Shown: positions 1-11,544, counted from the stretch's first letter. The stretch is DNA of 64,000 nt from Theropithecus gelada (GCF_003255815.1 NC_037686.1:54781888-54845887), one strand, 5' to 3'. Notes: generated from the letters alone by a model not told the origin. Made by a program: numbers and translations.

Positions 1-590
1 TGTGCTGATACGGGCATGAAATGCCGAATAATCACATCGTGGAGAATGGGGCATCCACCCCCTCAAGCAGTTATTTGTCCTTTATGTTACAAACAATCTA
101 ATTATACTCTTTTAGTTATTTAAAAATGTACAATTAAGTTATTATTGGCCAGGCACAGTGGCTCATGCCTGTAATCTCAACACTTTGGGAGGCCAAGGTG
201 GGCTAATCACTTGAGGTCAGCAGTTCGAGACCAACCTGGTCAACATGGTGAAACCCGATCTCTACTGAAAATACAAAAATTAGCTAGGCATGGTGGCGGG
301 CACCTGTAATCTCCGCTACTCAGGAGGCTGAGGCAGGAGAATCACTCAAACTGGGAGGCAGAGCTTGTAGTGAGCCACGATCATGCCACCGCACTTCAGT
401 CTGGGTGACAGAATAAGACCCTGTATCAAAAAAAAAAAAAGTTGTTGTTGACTATAGTCATCCCATTGTGCTATCAAATCGTAGGTCTTATTCGTTCTTC
501 CTAAGTACTTTCTTGTACCCATTAACCATCCTCACCTCCCCCTAGCCCCATACCCTTCCCAGTCTCTGGGAACCGTCCTTCTCCTCATTA
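1..590 (-). mobile_element. L1 LINE 3' end, reverse orientation, split by an Alu
   Basis: Read on the minus strand, this is the 3' UTR of a primate-lineage L1 (L1PB/L1MA-like). The resemblance is to the family's tract with the start-of-tail motif TTAATGGGTACAA and an AT-rich end. The left piece is 1-146 and the right piece resumes at about 441 after the inserted Alu. The window edge cuts its 3' end. It is a dead 3' fragment. The exact subfamily is not resolved. Confidence 0.75.
147..440 (+). mobile_element. Alu SINE (AluS-like), full length
   Basis: The element starts at GGCCAGGCACAGTGGCTCA, has the two-monomer Alu layout with a middle A-rich linker, and ends in an A tail of about 13 bases. 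It sits inside the reverse L1 3' UTR. The flanks share an imperfect duplication (AGTTATTATTG on the left, AGTTGTTGTTG on the right). It is younger than the L1 it interrupts. Confidence 0.93.
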
Positions 591-860
591 TTTCCTTCAT
601 CCCTGATTTCCCTGGGAGTTCCCATTTCCTCTTGCTGAGTACTTATTTTAATTGTTATTTTATTGAGAAATTAAATGTAGGAAGTTATAAACTTTTATGT
701 CAGAAAATGTCTTTATTTGACCCTTACTCTTAGTAGATAATTGATATGGCATAAAATTTCTAGTTGCAAGTATTTTTCCTCAACACTTTGCTTCTGGGTT
801 CTATTGTGGCTAATGAGAAGTCAGCTGTCAGCCTGAGAGTCATTTCCTCTTAGACACAAT
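591..860. other. No gene recognised; AT-rich spacer
   Basis: This stretch between the L1 3' end and the following LTR holds no open frame of note. It may be older LINE debris that resumes beyond the LTR near 1300, but I cannot assign it. Confidence 0.4.
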
Positions 861-1290
861 CTTAGTTCATTTTGTGTTGCTTTAGAAGAATACCTGAGAC
901 TAGGTAATTTATAAAGAAAAGATGTTTATTTAGCTCATAGTTATGTAGGCTGGGAAGTTCAAGGGCTCTGGCTTCTGGTTATAATTTCATGCTGTCATAA
1001 AGTGGCGAAGGTTAAAGGGGGAAGCAGACACGTTTGAAGAGAGAAAACCCCACAGGCATCCTGGCTTTATAACAACTTACTCTCCAGGGAACTAAGCCAT
1101 TTCCCTGACAACTAACCCAGTCTTGCCAGAGTGAACACTCACTGTCTACTGCAAGTACAGCACCAAGTCATTCATGAAGGATCCGCCCCCATGACTGAAA
1201 CACTTCCCACCAGGACCCACCTCCCAACACTGACACACTGGAGAGCAAACTCCAACATGAGTTTTGGTGCAAACAAACCGAACCACAGCA
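861..1290 (-). mobile_element. Solo MaLR LTR (MST/MLT1-type), reverse
   Basis: The reversed LTR begins with the motif TACCTGAGACTAGGTAATTT near 892 and ends with a CATGAGTTTTGG-type tract and CA near 1290. These are the hallmarks of ERVL-MaLR LTRs read from their 3' end. It is diverged, with no internal region next to it, so it is a solo LTR. The open frame at 1131-1313 is a frame through this repeat and is not a gene. Confidence 0.75.
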
Positions 1291-1470
1291 GGTACTCAGT
1301 CTTCTCTCACTGAACATTTTTAAGATTTCCCTTATTCTTGATCCTCTATAGTCTCACTGGGTGAGGATTTATCATTAGCTTACAGCTTGGTGTTGAGAAT
1401 GCACTCTGAATTATCCCTGCTTTAATTTAGCGTCCTAGTAATTACCTGCTCCTTCTTCCCCTAGAAAGGG

Positions 1471-1627
1471 GGTTCTGCAAATTTTTTCTCTAAAGAGCTA
1501 GATAGTAAATATTTTAGGCTTTGTAGTCCATATACAGTCCCGGACATATATTCCTCTTTTTTTTTTAACAACTTTTTAAAAGTGAGGAAAAAAAATTTAG
1601 CTCACAGGTTGTAAAAAAGTTTGCTAA
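1471..1627. mobile_element. Small non-autonomous DNA transposon remnant (hAT-like)
   Basis: The ends are inverted relatives of each other: GCAAATTTTTT on the left and AAAAAAGTTTGC on the right. The body has the familiar TAGTAAATATTTTAGGCTTTG tract of a medium-reiteration hAT-type family. It carries no coding capacity. The family name is not resolved. Confidence 0.55.
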
Positions 1628-1731
1628 CTCTCACCACAGAATCCTGGCCACTACCTCTCAGTCTCCATCACACACTGTGGCTAGCTTTTATCTCCTTCCC
1701 AGTCAACCCATCTTTCAGCTTTCCACTCAAG

Positions 1732-1733
<2 letters not shown>

Positions 1734-1767
<34 letters not shown>
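1734..1767. repeat. (CA)n microsatellite
   Basis: About 17 uninterrupted CA units. Length polymorphism is expected. The HTHTHT peptides that frames through it produce are artefacts. Confidence 0.97.
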
Positions 1768-1771
<4 letters not shown>

Positions 1772-2138
1772 CACATGCATATACGTGCTACCAAGCACAT
1801 TATGCTTCATAGGATTTTGTTCAAATCACTTGAAACTCAAAGGATCTGCAGAAATGTAATCCTGACACCTATATCTGTGATTCTGGAAGAGTCCTGCAAG
1901 GGGACGTTTTACTTGGTGGAAACAGTCTTGGCCTATTGCAATATTTCTCACATACACTCATATCTGAAACAGAAGTTCCTTAAAACAGTATTCACTCTTT
2001 TGAACCCTAAATGTTCAAAGAGGGAAAACCTAAGGGGCATCCTGGCTTTATAAGAAACAAACTTATTTCTCAAAGTTCTGAAGACTGGGAGTCAATGAAC
2101 AGGGCGCTGAAAGATTTGGTGTCTGGTAAGGACCTGCT

Positions 2139-2260
2139 TCCTGGTTCATAGACGGCATCTTCTAGTCACATCCTCACATGGCGAAAGGGGCGACAGAGCT
2201 CCTGGTTCATAGATGGCATCTTCTAGTCACATCCTCACATGGCGAAAGGGGCGAGGGAGC
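2139..2260. repeat. 61-bp tandem duplication inside an LTR
   Basis: Two adjacent copies start with TCCTGGTTCATAGA. The repeat distance is 61 bases and they differ at only a few positions (for example GACGGC versus GATGGC and GCGACAG versus GCGAGGG). It is confined to the LTR and looks recent relative to the LTR's own divergence. Confidence 0.9.
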
Positions 2261-2286
2261 TCTCTAGGATCTCTTTTATAAGCCCC

Positions 2287-2645
2287 TGTATTCATCTGTT
2301 TTCACACTGCTATAAAGAAATACCTGAGACTGGGTAATTTATAAAGGAAAGAAGTTTAATTGACTTACAGTTCCGCATAGCTGAGGAGACCTCAGGAAAC
2401 ATACAATCATGGTAGAAGGTGAAGGGGAAGCAAAATACATCCTACATGGCAGCAGGAGGTGGGGGAGGAGGAAGTGCCACACTTTTAAACCATCAGATCT
2501 TGTGAGAACTCCCTCACTATCACCAGAACATCACGGGGGAAACCGCCCCCATGATCTAATCACCACCCACCAGGTCCCTCCCTAACACGTGGGGATTACA
2601 ACTCGAGATGAGATTTGGGTGGGAACACAGAGCCAAACCATATCA
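2287..2645 (-). mobile_element. Solo MST/THE1-type MaLR LTR, reverse, nested
   Basis: It begins TGTATTCATCTG and ends ACCATATCA, the reverse of the MaLR LTR start. A perfect 5-bp TSD, GCCCC, flanks it at 2282-2286 and 2646-2650, the length expected of ERVL/MaLR integration. It interrupts an older MLT1-type LTR. It is a solo LTR. Confidence 0.92.
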
Positions 2646-2766
2646 GCCCCTAACCCCACTCATGACCTAATAATCTCCCAAAGGCCCCACCTCCAAATAC
2701 CATCACACTGGCTTGTAGGTTTTAAATATGAATTTTGGGGGGACATAAACATTCAGTCTATAGCAG

Positions 2767-3649
2767 TGGTCCACTTATCAGTAGTTGCTTTCATTTAAAA
2801 AACGCTGGTCTATGATATTCTTTTTAGAACACTGAGAGTTGAGAAGAGTTTTGTGTGCTGGCCTGGGACTCTAACCATCATTTACAACTCTGTTTCATTG
2901 GAAAAATATATTCTTATGTCCAAACAACTAGTTTGGAATTCAATTTGCAGAACTCTATCCGTCTGTAAACTGGGGACTGCCGAGGTCTAAATCAGGAACA
3001 TTTTTATATGAGGAGTTCACTTGGAAGAAAAACAAGGAAAAGCTGACAACCAGCCTTCCTAAAGTAATTCCAATACACTTGTCTACTTGGGAATAGAGCT
3101 TACTGGGAAGTAGTCAACCTTAGCATTTATGTAACTTCTTTTCCCTTTCCAAAAGGGCTTAATTTGAATTTCTGAAGACAGCACACTGGCAATTCATTTT
3201 CCCCATAACACATGGATTGGAAGCTACTTTAATGTGTTTGCTACAAAATATAATTCTGCAGTTGCCTGAAGGACTTTCTAAAATCCACCAGTTTTTGTTC
3301 CTACAGTTCCAGATGTGTCTTAGGCAAAAACTTTCCCATTCTTCCTGTTCATGATGGAAAGAGTCAGGCATCTGAGGAAATATTTCCTCATGCACCCATG
3401 TTCATCACAGTGACCTTCAGGAGCTTTTAAAATATCATTAGGAATGATGGAGCCTGGCCTTAGTTTTAGGGATTTTAAAACATTTTAAACCTATTTTATG
3501 ACAACAGTTTGAACAACAGTTTAATCCAGTGAACTCTAAAACATGCACATATCAGTAGTTATCCCCAGGCTTATTTCAGAGACCCATAAATTAATCATTT
3601 AATACAATTATTTCAGAAAATATCTGGGTTTGAAAGTATATGGGTATAC
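2767..3649. other. No gene or clear repeat recognised
   Basis: I see no supported gene. The reverse open frame at 3159-3395 (78 codons) has no domain, no compositional bias and no splice context, and I treat it as chance. Confidence 0.5.
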
Positions 3650-3654
3650 CCTAC

Positions 3655-4062
3655 TGACACGGTTTGGTTGTGTCCCCACCCAAATCTCATCTTGAATTGT
3701 AGTTCCCATAATCCCAATGTGTCGTGGAAAGCACCCTATGGGAGATAATTGAATCATGGGGGTGGTTACCTCCATGGTATTCTTGTGATAGTAAGTGAGT
3801 TCTCATGTGATCTGATGGTTTTATAAGGAGCCTTCCCCCGACTTCACTCTGCACTTCTCCTTGCTGCCACCAATTAGTGGCAGCAACCGGGGAGTGCTGG
3901 CCTGGTGAAGAAGGACGTGTTTGCCTCCCTTTCCAACATGATTGTAAGTTTCCTGAGACCTCCCCAGCCTTGCGGAACTATAAGTCAAGTAAACCTCTTT
4001 CCTTTATAAATTACCCAGTTTTTATTATTTCTTCATAGCAGCATGAGAATGAAACTAATACA
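3655..4062 (+). mobile_element. Solo MSTB-like MaLR LTR
   Basis: It starts TGACACGGTTTGGTTGTGTC and ends CTAATACA, with the conserved TCTGATGGTTTTATAA (TATA-like) and GTAAACCTCTTTCC tracts. It has a perfect 5-bp TSD, CCTAC, at 3650-3654 and 4063-4067. A small inverted repeat, TTGCTGCCACC with GGTGGCAGCAA-like sequence, lies near 3860-3885. No internal region is attached. Confidence 0.94.
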
Positions 4063-4067
4063 CCTAC

Positions 4068-4454
4068 CAATTTGTATTCTCTTTTAAATGGTGAAATGGT
4101 ACTATCATCATTTACTTTTTTCTACCCCTAAAAAACAAAATATAAATATCTCTTCAAGACAGTAAATGCAAGGATATATATATTCTCTGTTTGGGGTTGC
4201 AACACTGAGAGATGCAAACCTACTGCTTGCCCATGAGCTGATGAATAATCCAGAAGGCTCTAAGCAAAATCCAAGGCCTTGCCTCCAGGAGTCCATATGC
4301 CTTAAATGTCCAAAACCTATATTTATTTGTCTTCTGTCCCGAGTCACTCTTGTGAGAAAGTGGTGGAAGATCCATGTATGATATGAGTGGTGCAAAGGAA
4401 ATGTTCCAAGCATCTAAAATCCTCCTCTTGTTACTTTGCTAGACTTTTAGCATT
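4068..4454. other. No gene recognised
   Basis: Opposing open frames at 4108-4413 (minus) and 4166-4381 (plus) overlap on both strands and show no domain. I regard both as chance frames. Confidence 0.45.
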
Positions 4455-4650
4455 TTAGACTGTGACCTTAGTGAGTTTCTTAACTTGTCTATAAGCCTCA
4501 GTTTCATCATCTACAAATTAGAAATCAATGTATTCATATATGATGCATTTACATCTGATGGGACTTTAAGAGGATTCAGCTAGCTGATATTTGGGAAGTG
4601 CTGGGAGTGTCTGGCACACTGTAAGCCACTAAATAAACATTAGTTTATTC
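4455..4650 (+). mobile_element. MIR SINE
   Basis: The tract follows the MIR order: TGTGACCTTAGTGAG, then CCTCAGTTTCATCATCT, then a GTGTCTGGCACAC near the end and CACTAAATAAACATTAG. It is strongly diverged, as expected for this ancient mammalian SINE. Confidence 0.85.
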
Positions 4651-4689
4651 CCTTAATATTTTGTTGTTGTTGTTCCAGATTCTAAATTT

Positions 4690-5130
4690 AAAATAAATTT
4701 TCCAAAAAAAATGTGTTGGGGCATCTAGTTCCAGATGGGGGACTGAGCACTGGTATTTGCTCACCATCCCTCACTCTGACCCTTTCTACCCCACTTCCCA
4801 CTACATTGGAGATCCCAATCACATGGGAGCAAATCCATAGGAGCAAAGAGAATGGGAAAGGAGTGTAAAGCAAAGAGAATGGGAAAGGAGAGGACAACTG
4901 GAAGCTCCGCGTTTGGGACCCTCCAGGATTTCTGCCCTATGTCTGTCTTCCTTTGGCTGATTTTAATCTGTATCCTTTCCTTTAATAAACTGTAACTCTG
5001 AGTGTATCAGTTTGCAGTGAGTTTCATGAGTCCTTCTAGTGAATTATCCAAACTGGGGGTGGTTTTGGAAAGTTTCCAAATTTGCAATTTGGTGTCAGAC
5101 TGAGACTGTATTTATACAGCCTGGGCTTCC
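4690..5130 (+). mobile_element. LTR-like element (ERVL type?), family unresolved
   Basis: The stretch has a Pol II LTR look: CTGCCCTATGTCTGTCTTCC, TTTTAATCTGTATCC, then a polyadenylation-type AATAAA (4984) followed by CAGTGAGTTTCATGAGTCC. It contains a short internal direct repeat, GCAAAGAGAATGGGAAAGGA, about 26 bases apart near 4844-4890. I know the pattern as an ERVL LTR tail but cannot name the family. Confidence 0.45.
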
Positions 5131-5154
5131 TCTAACTGTAGAATTATCTAAACT

Positions 5155-5890
5155 CCTGCAGAGAGGCAACAAGAAATCAGGTCATGTAGGACCTTGTAGG
5201 GCATAATAAAGATTTTGGCCATTATTCAGAGAAAGATGATGAACCACTAGAAGTATCTGGGAAGAGGAAGGATTTGATGTAACTCAGATGTTAGCAGGTC
5301 ATTCTGGCTTCTCATTGAGAAGATATTGAAAGTAATCAAGGTGATAACTGAAGGCAACTGAAGCAAAAACCTATTTAGGAGGCCCTTGCAGTGATCAGAG
5401 GGAGAGATGATGGTGGCTGGGACCCACGGGTAGAGGTGAGGAATGGCAAGAAGTCAAATGCTGGATATAAAGGTAGCCCCAAAAGGGCTTGCTTCCAGAT
5501 AGTCAAGGATAATGACAAGATTTTTGGCCTAAGTAACAGTAAGGATGGAGTTTCCATGATCTGAGATGAAGTAGACTGAGGGAAGAGCCGGTTTGGGGCA
5601 ATGTCAGGATCTCAGGTTAGGATATGTTAAGTTTGAGATGTTTATTATAAATCCAAGTAGAGATGGCAGGTAGGTCATAGGATAATTGAGTCTGAAATTG
5701 AGGGGAGAGACAGGCTGGCAATATTAACTTGGCAGGCATCAATCTACAGGTGATATTTAAAGCTGTGGAACTGTAGGAGGTCACCTATGCAGTAAGTATA
5801 GAATTAAAAGAGAAAAGGCCTGAGAACTGAGTCCCTGGGCATGTCAATATCCAGAGGTCAGAAAGTTGAGAAGCAATCAGCAATGAAAGT
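5155..5890 (-). mobile_element. L2 LINE, reverse, end of ORF2 and part of 3' region
   Basis: Read on the minus strand, this matches the L2 (CR1-like) ORF2 C-terminal region and beyond. Landmarks on the plus strand are CAGGTCATGTAGGACCTTGT, TGATGGTGGCTGGGACCC, AAGGATGGAGTTTCCATGA and ATGTTAAGTTTGAGATG. It is broken by stops and carries no intact protein. A second reverse L2 of the same region occurs at 16320-21450. Confidence 0.82.
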
Positions 5891-6643
5891 CATATTCGTT
5901 TCCTAAGGTGTACTTGTAGCCATTAGAAAAACTAAAATAACATCAAAATGGGATAGAGATAAGTAAATAAGCAATATTATTGATGCATCAAGAAGTAGTA
6001 TATTATTTAAACACATTCAAGGAGCCACCAGAAGAACTAAAAATAAGAACTGTTAAAAGTGTTTGTATCTAGGAAATTGGCCTGGATGTGGAGTGGAAGG
6101 ACTGTCACGCTTTATTGTGAAATCTTCTGCATAACAACAACAAAATCCGTGCGTGTGTAATTTTACTACGGTAAAAGGGAAATGAAATTAAACATTCTCC
6201 AGGCAGGAAAAATGTATTTTCTGTGACCAAAGTGATCATTACATAATTTGTGTGATTTACATGCTGCTCAAGTAATTCAACCGCAAATATTCCCCAGGTG
6301 GAATCTTCACCTTTGAAATTTTACATAACCCTGAAAAAGCTTCTCCATACTTCTGCTATGTCCCTTGGAAACATATTATACAAAGTAGAAACAATTGTGG
6401 AACAACTCTGCAATTTCCACATTTTCTGCTCAAAAGGACTTAGTCTCTCCAGACTTCCAGAAACCACAGATTTTGGTCCCAGTACAGTTGATCCACACAC
6501 CCAAGCAAAAAAAGTTAAAAAGGTGCACATTAAGAATGGGAGAAGAAGAAGAAAGGGTTTTTTAAGTCCTTTGGGTTCATAGTGCCTATATAAGATCATA
6601 AGAAGAAAACCACCATATTAGCTATGATTAACTATAAGGCATT
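5891..6643. other. No gene recognised
   Basis: Overlapping frames at 6298-6582 (plus, 94 codons) and 6321-6599 (minus, 92 codons) are open on both strands over the same DNA. Neither has a domain, a signal peptide or repeat homology that I can name, so I do not call either a gene. Confidence 0.5.
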
Positions 6644-6950
6644 GGCCAGGCACAGTCAGTGATTCACACCTGTAATCCCAGCACTTTGGGAGGCTGAGGC
6701 AGGAGGATCGCTTGAGCCTGGGAGTTTAAGACCAGCCTAGGCAACCTAGACTCTGTCTTTACAATAACTTTTTTTAAAAAAGTTCTGTGGGTGTCGTGGC
6801 ACACTCCTGTTGTCCACAATGACTAGGGAGACTGAAGTAAGAGGATTACTTGAGCCCAGGAGGTCGAGGCTGCAGTGAGTTGTGAATTTGCCACTGTACT
6901 GCAGCCTGGGCAACAGAGTGAGACCCTGTCTCAAAAAATCAAACAAACAA
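6644..6950 (+). mobile_element. AluJ-like SINE
   Basis: The element starts GGCCAGGCACAG and ends TCTCAAAAAATCAAACAAAC. The AluJ-type sequence GAGCCTGGGAGTTTAAGACC distinguishes it from AluS. It is well diverged and complete. Confidence 0.9.
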
Positions 6951-7389
6951 TGAGACATTGTCATACAAACCCAGCAGCACTCAAGAAGACAGTGTGGCTT
7001 CTAGAGGCTGCTCATCACACAAGTGTAATACTTTTACAGAATATACAGAAAGCAGGTGCGTTAATATGCTAACAATTAACCAGAAAATCCCTTTAGCATT
7101 AGCTAGGAGTCAAGCTAGATTTTCCCTTTTGATTCAGATCTGAAGATCTAGATGTCAAATAAGTAACAAAATGCCAAAGACCAAGTTCAGAATCGTGGTT
7201 AGAAAAGATCAGATAGAAATCTTCCAGATAGAGATAGAAAAGGCAAGAAGGTTGATGCAATGATATTAATATTCTAGCTCTTAGGTAGTGGGTTCACAGG
7301 AATGTATATTACTATATATGTCACAATTTTATATATAATATGTATTATTTTATATTCATCACATGTTACATAAAAATATTTTTAATTTT

Positions 7390-7620
7390 GATTTTTACTA
7401 TAAATTGATAATTTATAATTGTATATATGTACAAAATGAGGACAAAGTGATATTATGATTAATGAATACAATGTGGAATAATTAAATCAAGCTTGTTAAT
7501 ATACCTATCACCTCAAATATGTAAATTTTTAAAGTGAGAAAATTTGAAATTTACTTCCTTGGCAATTCTGAAATGTACAATAAATATTATTAATGTACAA
7601 CATTTTTAAGGAAAGAAAAC
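7390..7620 (-). mobile_element. L1 3' UTR fragment, reverse
   Basis: Plus-strand landmarks AATTGTATATATGTACAA, ACAATGTGGAATAATTAAAT and CACCTCAAATATGTAAA mirror the L1MA/L1PB 3' UTR. It is AT-rich and short. Confidence 0.65.
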
Positions 7621-8269
7621 TAAATGACCTGAGCAAGAGAAACCATTGTATTATCCTGCAATATTATTTCATTTCCTCAACAACCTTAAGTTATATCTTC
7701 CTTTTTTACCCATCTTCCAAGTTCTTCCACAAATATTTCAATGCTTCAAAAAATACTATGCAGGTTATAGTGGGAAAAGCAAAAATTTAGAATCAAATCA
7801 ACTCAAGTTCAGTTCCTGTGACCTCTAAATCTCTCGAGTCTAGTCTCAGCTACTAATCTGTATTATTATAGCTACTTCTACTTCTTCCCTCATTTCACTT
7901 GTTCATGTGCATTGCCTTGATTGTATCAACAGTTACCTTTGTTATCTTTCTCAGAAAGACACCATCATCCTGCTAACTTGAGTTTGAAGAATGGTATATA
8001 CTGTGGTCAGCACTGACTTCACATGAACAATAATTGTTTCCACAAGGAATGCCACAGTATCTTCCCTATGGGCAACTGTACCCACTCCCATGCCAAATCC
8101 TAGATGCTGGAAGCTCAGTGTGGGCTGCCTTCTGAACCACCACGTGGCCAGCTGGGAAGGCTGACGTGGAGGAGTGGGCTGGCTGACACTCAAAGACATG
8201 ACCTGGAAGTCCAGAAGACTGTCAGTGAAAGAAGTCTGTATGGTGACTCACACTGAGAGGCTCTATAAA
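7621..8269. other. No gene recognised
   Basis: There are frames at 7593-7828 (plus) and 7951-8199 (minus), with no coding signal that I can identify. Confidence 0.45.
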
Positions 8270-8990
8270 GCAGTAAAATGCTCTTTCAAACTCAGGTCTC
8301 CATGATCCTTGTTGGAGGCTGACTCCAAAGATGAACACCAACAATTCCTCTCGACCCTGTGGATGCCTTTTGTTCCTCCATCAGGAGGTGGACTCGATTT
8401 CCTCCTCCTGATTGGAGCTGGCCCTGTAATTCGCCTTAACCAACAGAACATGGCAGAAGTAACCTAGTGATAGCTCTGAGCTGAACCCATAAGGGGCCTA
8501 GAAGCTTCAGGTTTCACTCTTTTGGAACCTCGAGCCTTTACATCAAGAGGTCCAGGTAGCCTGGTAGAGAGACCACATGAAGAGAGATTCTAGAAGTCTG
8601 AAAGGTCAGGCTCCAGATCCTCCAGCCATCCCTGCTAGGAAGCTAGACACGTGAACACTCTAATCCAGCATGACCTCATCTTAACTCATTACATCTGCAA
8701 AGACCCTCTTTCCAAATAAAAGGAGTTTTATTTGGAAAATTAAACCTCTGAGGTCAGATTCTGAGGTTCTGCATAAACATAAACTTTGGGGAGACATTAT
8801 CTAACCTAGTTCAGATGCTATCTTCAATGTCCCTGTCCCATTCGAGCCCCCAGGCCACTCCAGCTGCATGGGAGACTACAGAAAGATGACTTTCAGAGCT
8901 ACTCACACTGCAAAATCACAAGCAAATACATGGCTGTAGTTTTAAGCCACTAAATTTCTAGATGATTTGTTACAAACTGGAAATAATCCA
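8270..8990 (+). mobile_element. Old MLT1-type MaLR LTR, interrupted
   Basis: The front part has TGGACTCGATTTCC, GAGCTGGCCCTGTAA and an ACAGAACATGGCAGAAGT tract. The tail has TTTTAAGCCACTAAATTT and GATTTGTTACA, typical of MLT1G-K ends. The segment around 8660-8815 belongs to a different, reverse LTR inserted in it. Confidence 0.55.
8660..8815 (-). mobile_element. MLT1C/D-like LTR fragment, reverse
   Basis: CATTACATCTGCAAAGACCC, TTTCCAAATAAA and GGGGAGACATTATCTAACC mirror the 5' part of MLT1C/D LTRs. It lies within the older MLT1-type LTR. Confidence 0.55.
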
Positions 8991-9754
8991 AACAGTCTTT
9001 TTGAAACATTAGAGAGACGATTGGACCAATCATCAACTTGAATTACTAATAAAATGCTAAAACACACAAATAAAACAGTAAAAGGATAAGAACGCTGAGG
9101 CTTTTGCAAAAAGTTGTTGGCACTTTCATAAGATGTCCTACATATTATTCATTACATTGTTTTTCTTCACCCAAGGGTTTCTGAGGGGTGATTTCCTGTT
9201 TAAAACGAGAAGGAAAATGGGGAGGGGAGAAGGCACATACAGGTCTGTGCCTCAAAATGACTGCAGAAGGCTGAGTAATATGGAAGGAATGTGAAATGCT
9301 CTGAACCAGAGAAAGAAAGTGTTGTTTGTTATGAAGGACAGTGGATTTTATCATAGTCAAGAGCCCCTGAAAAAGAAAAAGGAAGGGACTGAATTGACAT
9401 CTTAGTCTGTAACAATTAGAAGGTGAATAGACTTAAGGTATGGGGAAGAAAGGGGGTATCTGGTCCTGACCACGGGTTCAATCATTCCAACCTCAACTCC
9501 TTTAGACAGAAGAGTTCAAGTCTCAACCTTCGGCAAGCCTTAGATCAAACGGATAAAGAATATTGTCAATTTTCTGTAGCAACCTCCAAAAAATATGCAG
9601 GATGAGAAAAAGGTAAATATTTGTCTCCTGTGATCCCAGAAACAGCGTGGGCAGACACAAAACTGTTGAGGGAGAAAATATAAAATGAGAAAACAAAATA
9701 ATCTCCCAAAAACAGAGGCAACTAGAAAAATCTAAATTTTCTTTTCCATTTATT
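8991..9754. other. No gene recognised
   Basis: Small frames (9145-9360 minus, 9423-9605 plus) lack coding character. No repeat family is recognised. Confidence 0.45.
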
Positions 9755-9915
9755 AACCATGAACATTAGGTAAGTTCCTTATGCAATTTGTGGTTTCAGA
9801 TTCCTCATTTTAAACAAGGGAATAATAATACCCCACTTTCCTCTAAAGGTCATTCTGAAAAGCAAATGCAATTATAAATGTGAAAGCACTTTGAACAGTC
9901 CAAAAGTACATACCA
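9755..9915 (+). mobile_element. MIR SINE, diverged
   Basis: GGTAAGTTCCTTATG, a CAGATTCCTCATTTTAAACA tract, AATAATAATACC and GTGAAAGCACTTTGAACAGT follow the order of a plus-strand MIR. Confidence 0.65.
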
Positions 9916-10489
9916 AAGATAAGGTTTCACTATTGTTAGTCAGCATATACTGAAGCATGTTCATTGGGAAAACATTTTCTGCAATGACAATTTCAAATGT
10001 GACTGCTTAAGAGGAATTGCTAAAGAAATTTGCAGAACAGTAGCAATGAGGCAGCCATGATCTCCTTAACAGGATATTAAGCTCTAGTACTTCTGAATTC
10101 TCATTTCAATCCTGTCCAGGAATTTCAGAACTTTATTCTCCAAGATGCTTCCTCTCTCCCCTACCCTCATGTATTTACAACAAGGATCATTATTTGCAAT
10201 CGGTGAATTTCCAGTTAACATCTTCCAGGAAAACCACCTTCCTGAATTTCCACACCAGATTCAGCTGTCATCTCCTATTTACTCTCAAGTCCAACTGAGA
10301 CCACTGCCAAGATGAAGCTGGTGTCTGGAGCGTACGTTTTCTCCTTGGGGTCTTGATTACCAGTCAGTTTGGCATCTTATGAGATGACGTTAAGAGAAAA
10401 GACTGAATTTATTTTTCTATGCCACCACAAAATCTCTTGACATTTGGGTTTCCAAGCAAACCTCAAAGAAGTGAATTAAGTAATTAAAT

Positions 10490-10715
10490 CCTGCTAACCA
10501 TGTACAAGACAACTTCCAAAAATTATTTCATGTCATCCTTACAAATGTCCTCTAATATTGATAATATTATTTTTCCCATTTATAGATAAAAGTTAAGGTC
10601 AAAGATCAGTTACTCTCCTAAAGCCACAGAGCTAACATGCAGTCAAGCCAGAACATGAACCCAGGTGGCCTGAATTCAGAATTCAACCTCTTGCTATTAT
10701 GCAATACAATATCTT
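10490..10715 (-). mobile_element. MIR SINE, reverse
   Basis: TTTTTCCCATTTATAGATAA, AAGCCACAGAGCTAACATG and GAACCCAGGTGGCCTGA give the reverse MIR order. It is diverged but clear. Confidence 0.8.
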
Positions 10716-10964
10716 CCCTGGAACTTTCAAGTAGAAATCTAGAATTGATGGTGAAGCTTACTGGTTCCTCCCAAATTTAGTTTGTTGGCAGCCACTTCAC
10801 AATAGATAAGCATGCAAGCTGTGGCACATCTGTTGTTCTTTTGGTGGAAATTTAGTCATTCAGTTTTTACTTTTGGCTATGTTATACAGGGTAGTTCTCC
10901 TTCTCCTCTCCTGCTTACCAAATTCATACTATTAGTTCTATATTCAGTAATGAATTCTATAGTC

Positions 10965-11160
10965 ACAGTTACAGTGAAAGTTTAAATTCTTAAGTGTGAC
11001 ATTCAATGCCCTCCACGAGCTGGCCCTCATATTTCCTACCATCCCCCTCATTTTTCCTCATTTGCTGAAAGCGCTGGGCAAGTGTATTCACAATCACAAC
11101 TTGTGAGTCTCCTGTCTACATATTTTCTTAGGATGCCCTTCTCATGTAGAATGGTGGTTC
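10965..11160 (+). mobile_element. L2 LINE fragment
   Basis: CAATGCCCTCCACGAGCTGG matches the L2 3' region motif (GGCCCTCCATGATCTGGCC in the family). The pattern fades after about 11110. Confidence 0.6.
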
Positions 11161-11544
11161 CCACCTAGAATTAATTCTTGTTAATATTTCAAAAATTCTA
11201 ATAGGAATTAAACAGTCACCTAGAATAATAATCTCATAGACTAACTAAAATATGAAGTTTCTTGACTTTTGGCCAAAAATGCTAACTCAGTGTGAAATAC
11301 GGATTATCTCATCTGATTAGAAACTCTGATTAACAGTAATGCATGGGTTTTTCTATCAAATTGAAAAGTGAAGTACCTCTTGATAAACGCAAATTTACTT
11401 ATAACGACAAATCTTTTAAACAGCAACATGGGGTGGAGGAGGGAATAGATAATTCAAAAATTGCCCCTTGGTAATAGAAAGTTTAGGAACCAATTGACCT
11501 ACTGTGGTCCTTATTCTAGCCTCAATTTTTAAATTAAAATTCTT

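Larger units (their letters stand above)
2040..2764 (-). mobile_element. MLT1/MST-type MaLR LTR, reverse, split by a younger LTR
   Basis: The left half (about 2040-2286) has the TTATTTCTCAAAGTTCTGAAG start and the mirrored Gly-Phe-free, non-coding LTR body. The right half (2651-2764) has CTCCCAAAGGCCCCACCTCC and ATATGAATTTTGGGGGGACA, ending CTATAGCA. Both belong to one reverse-oriented MaLR LTR cut by the insertion at 2287-2645. The left half also carries a 61-bp tandem duplication. Confidence 0.78.

Noticed and set aside
6298..6599. Overlapping frames of 94 and 92 codons on opposite strands
   Set aside because: Open on both strands with no domain, bias or splice context.
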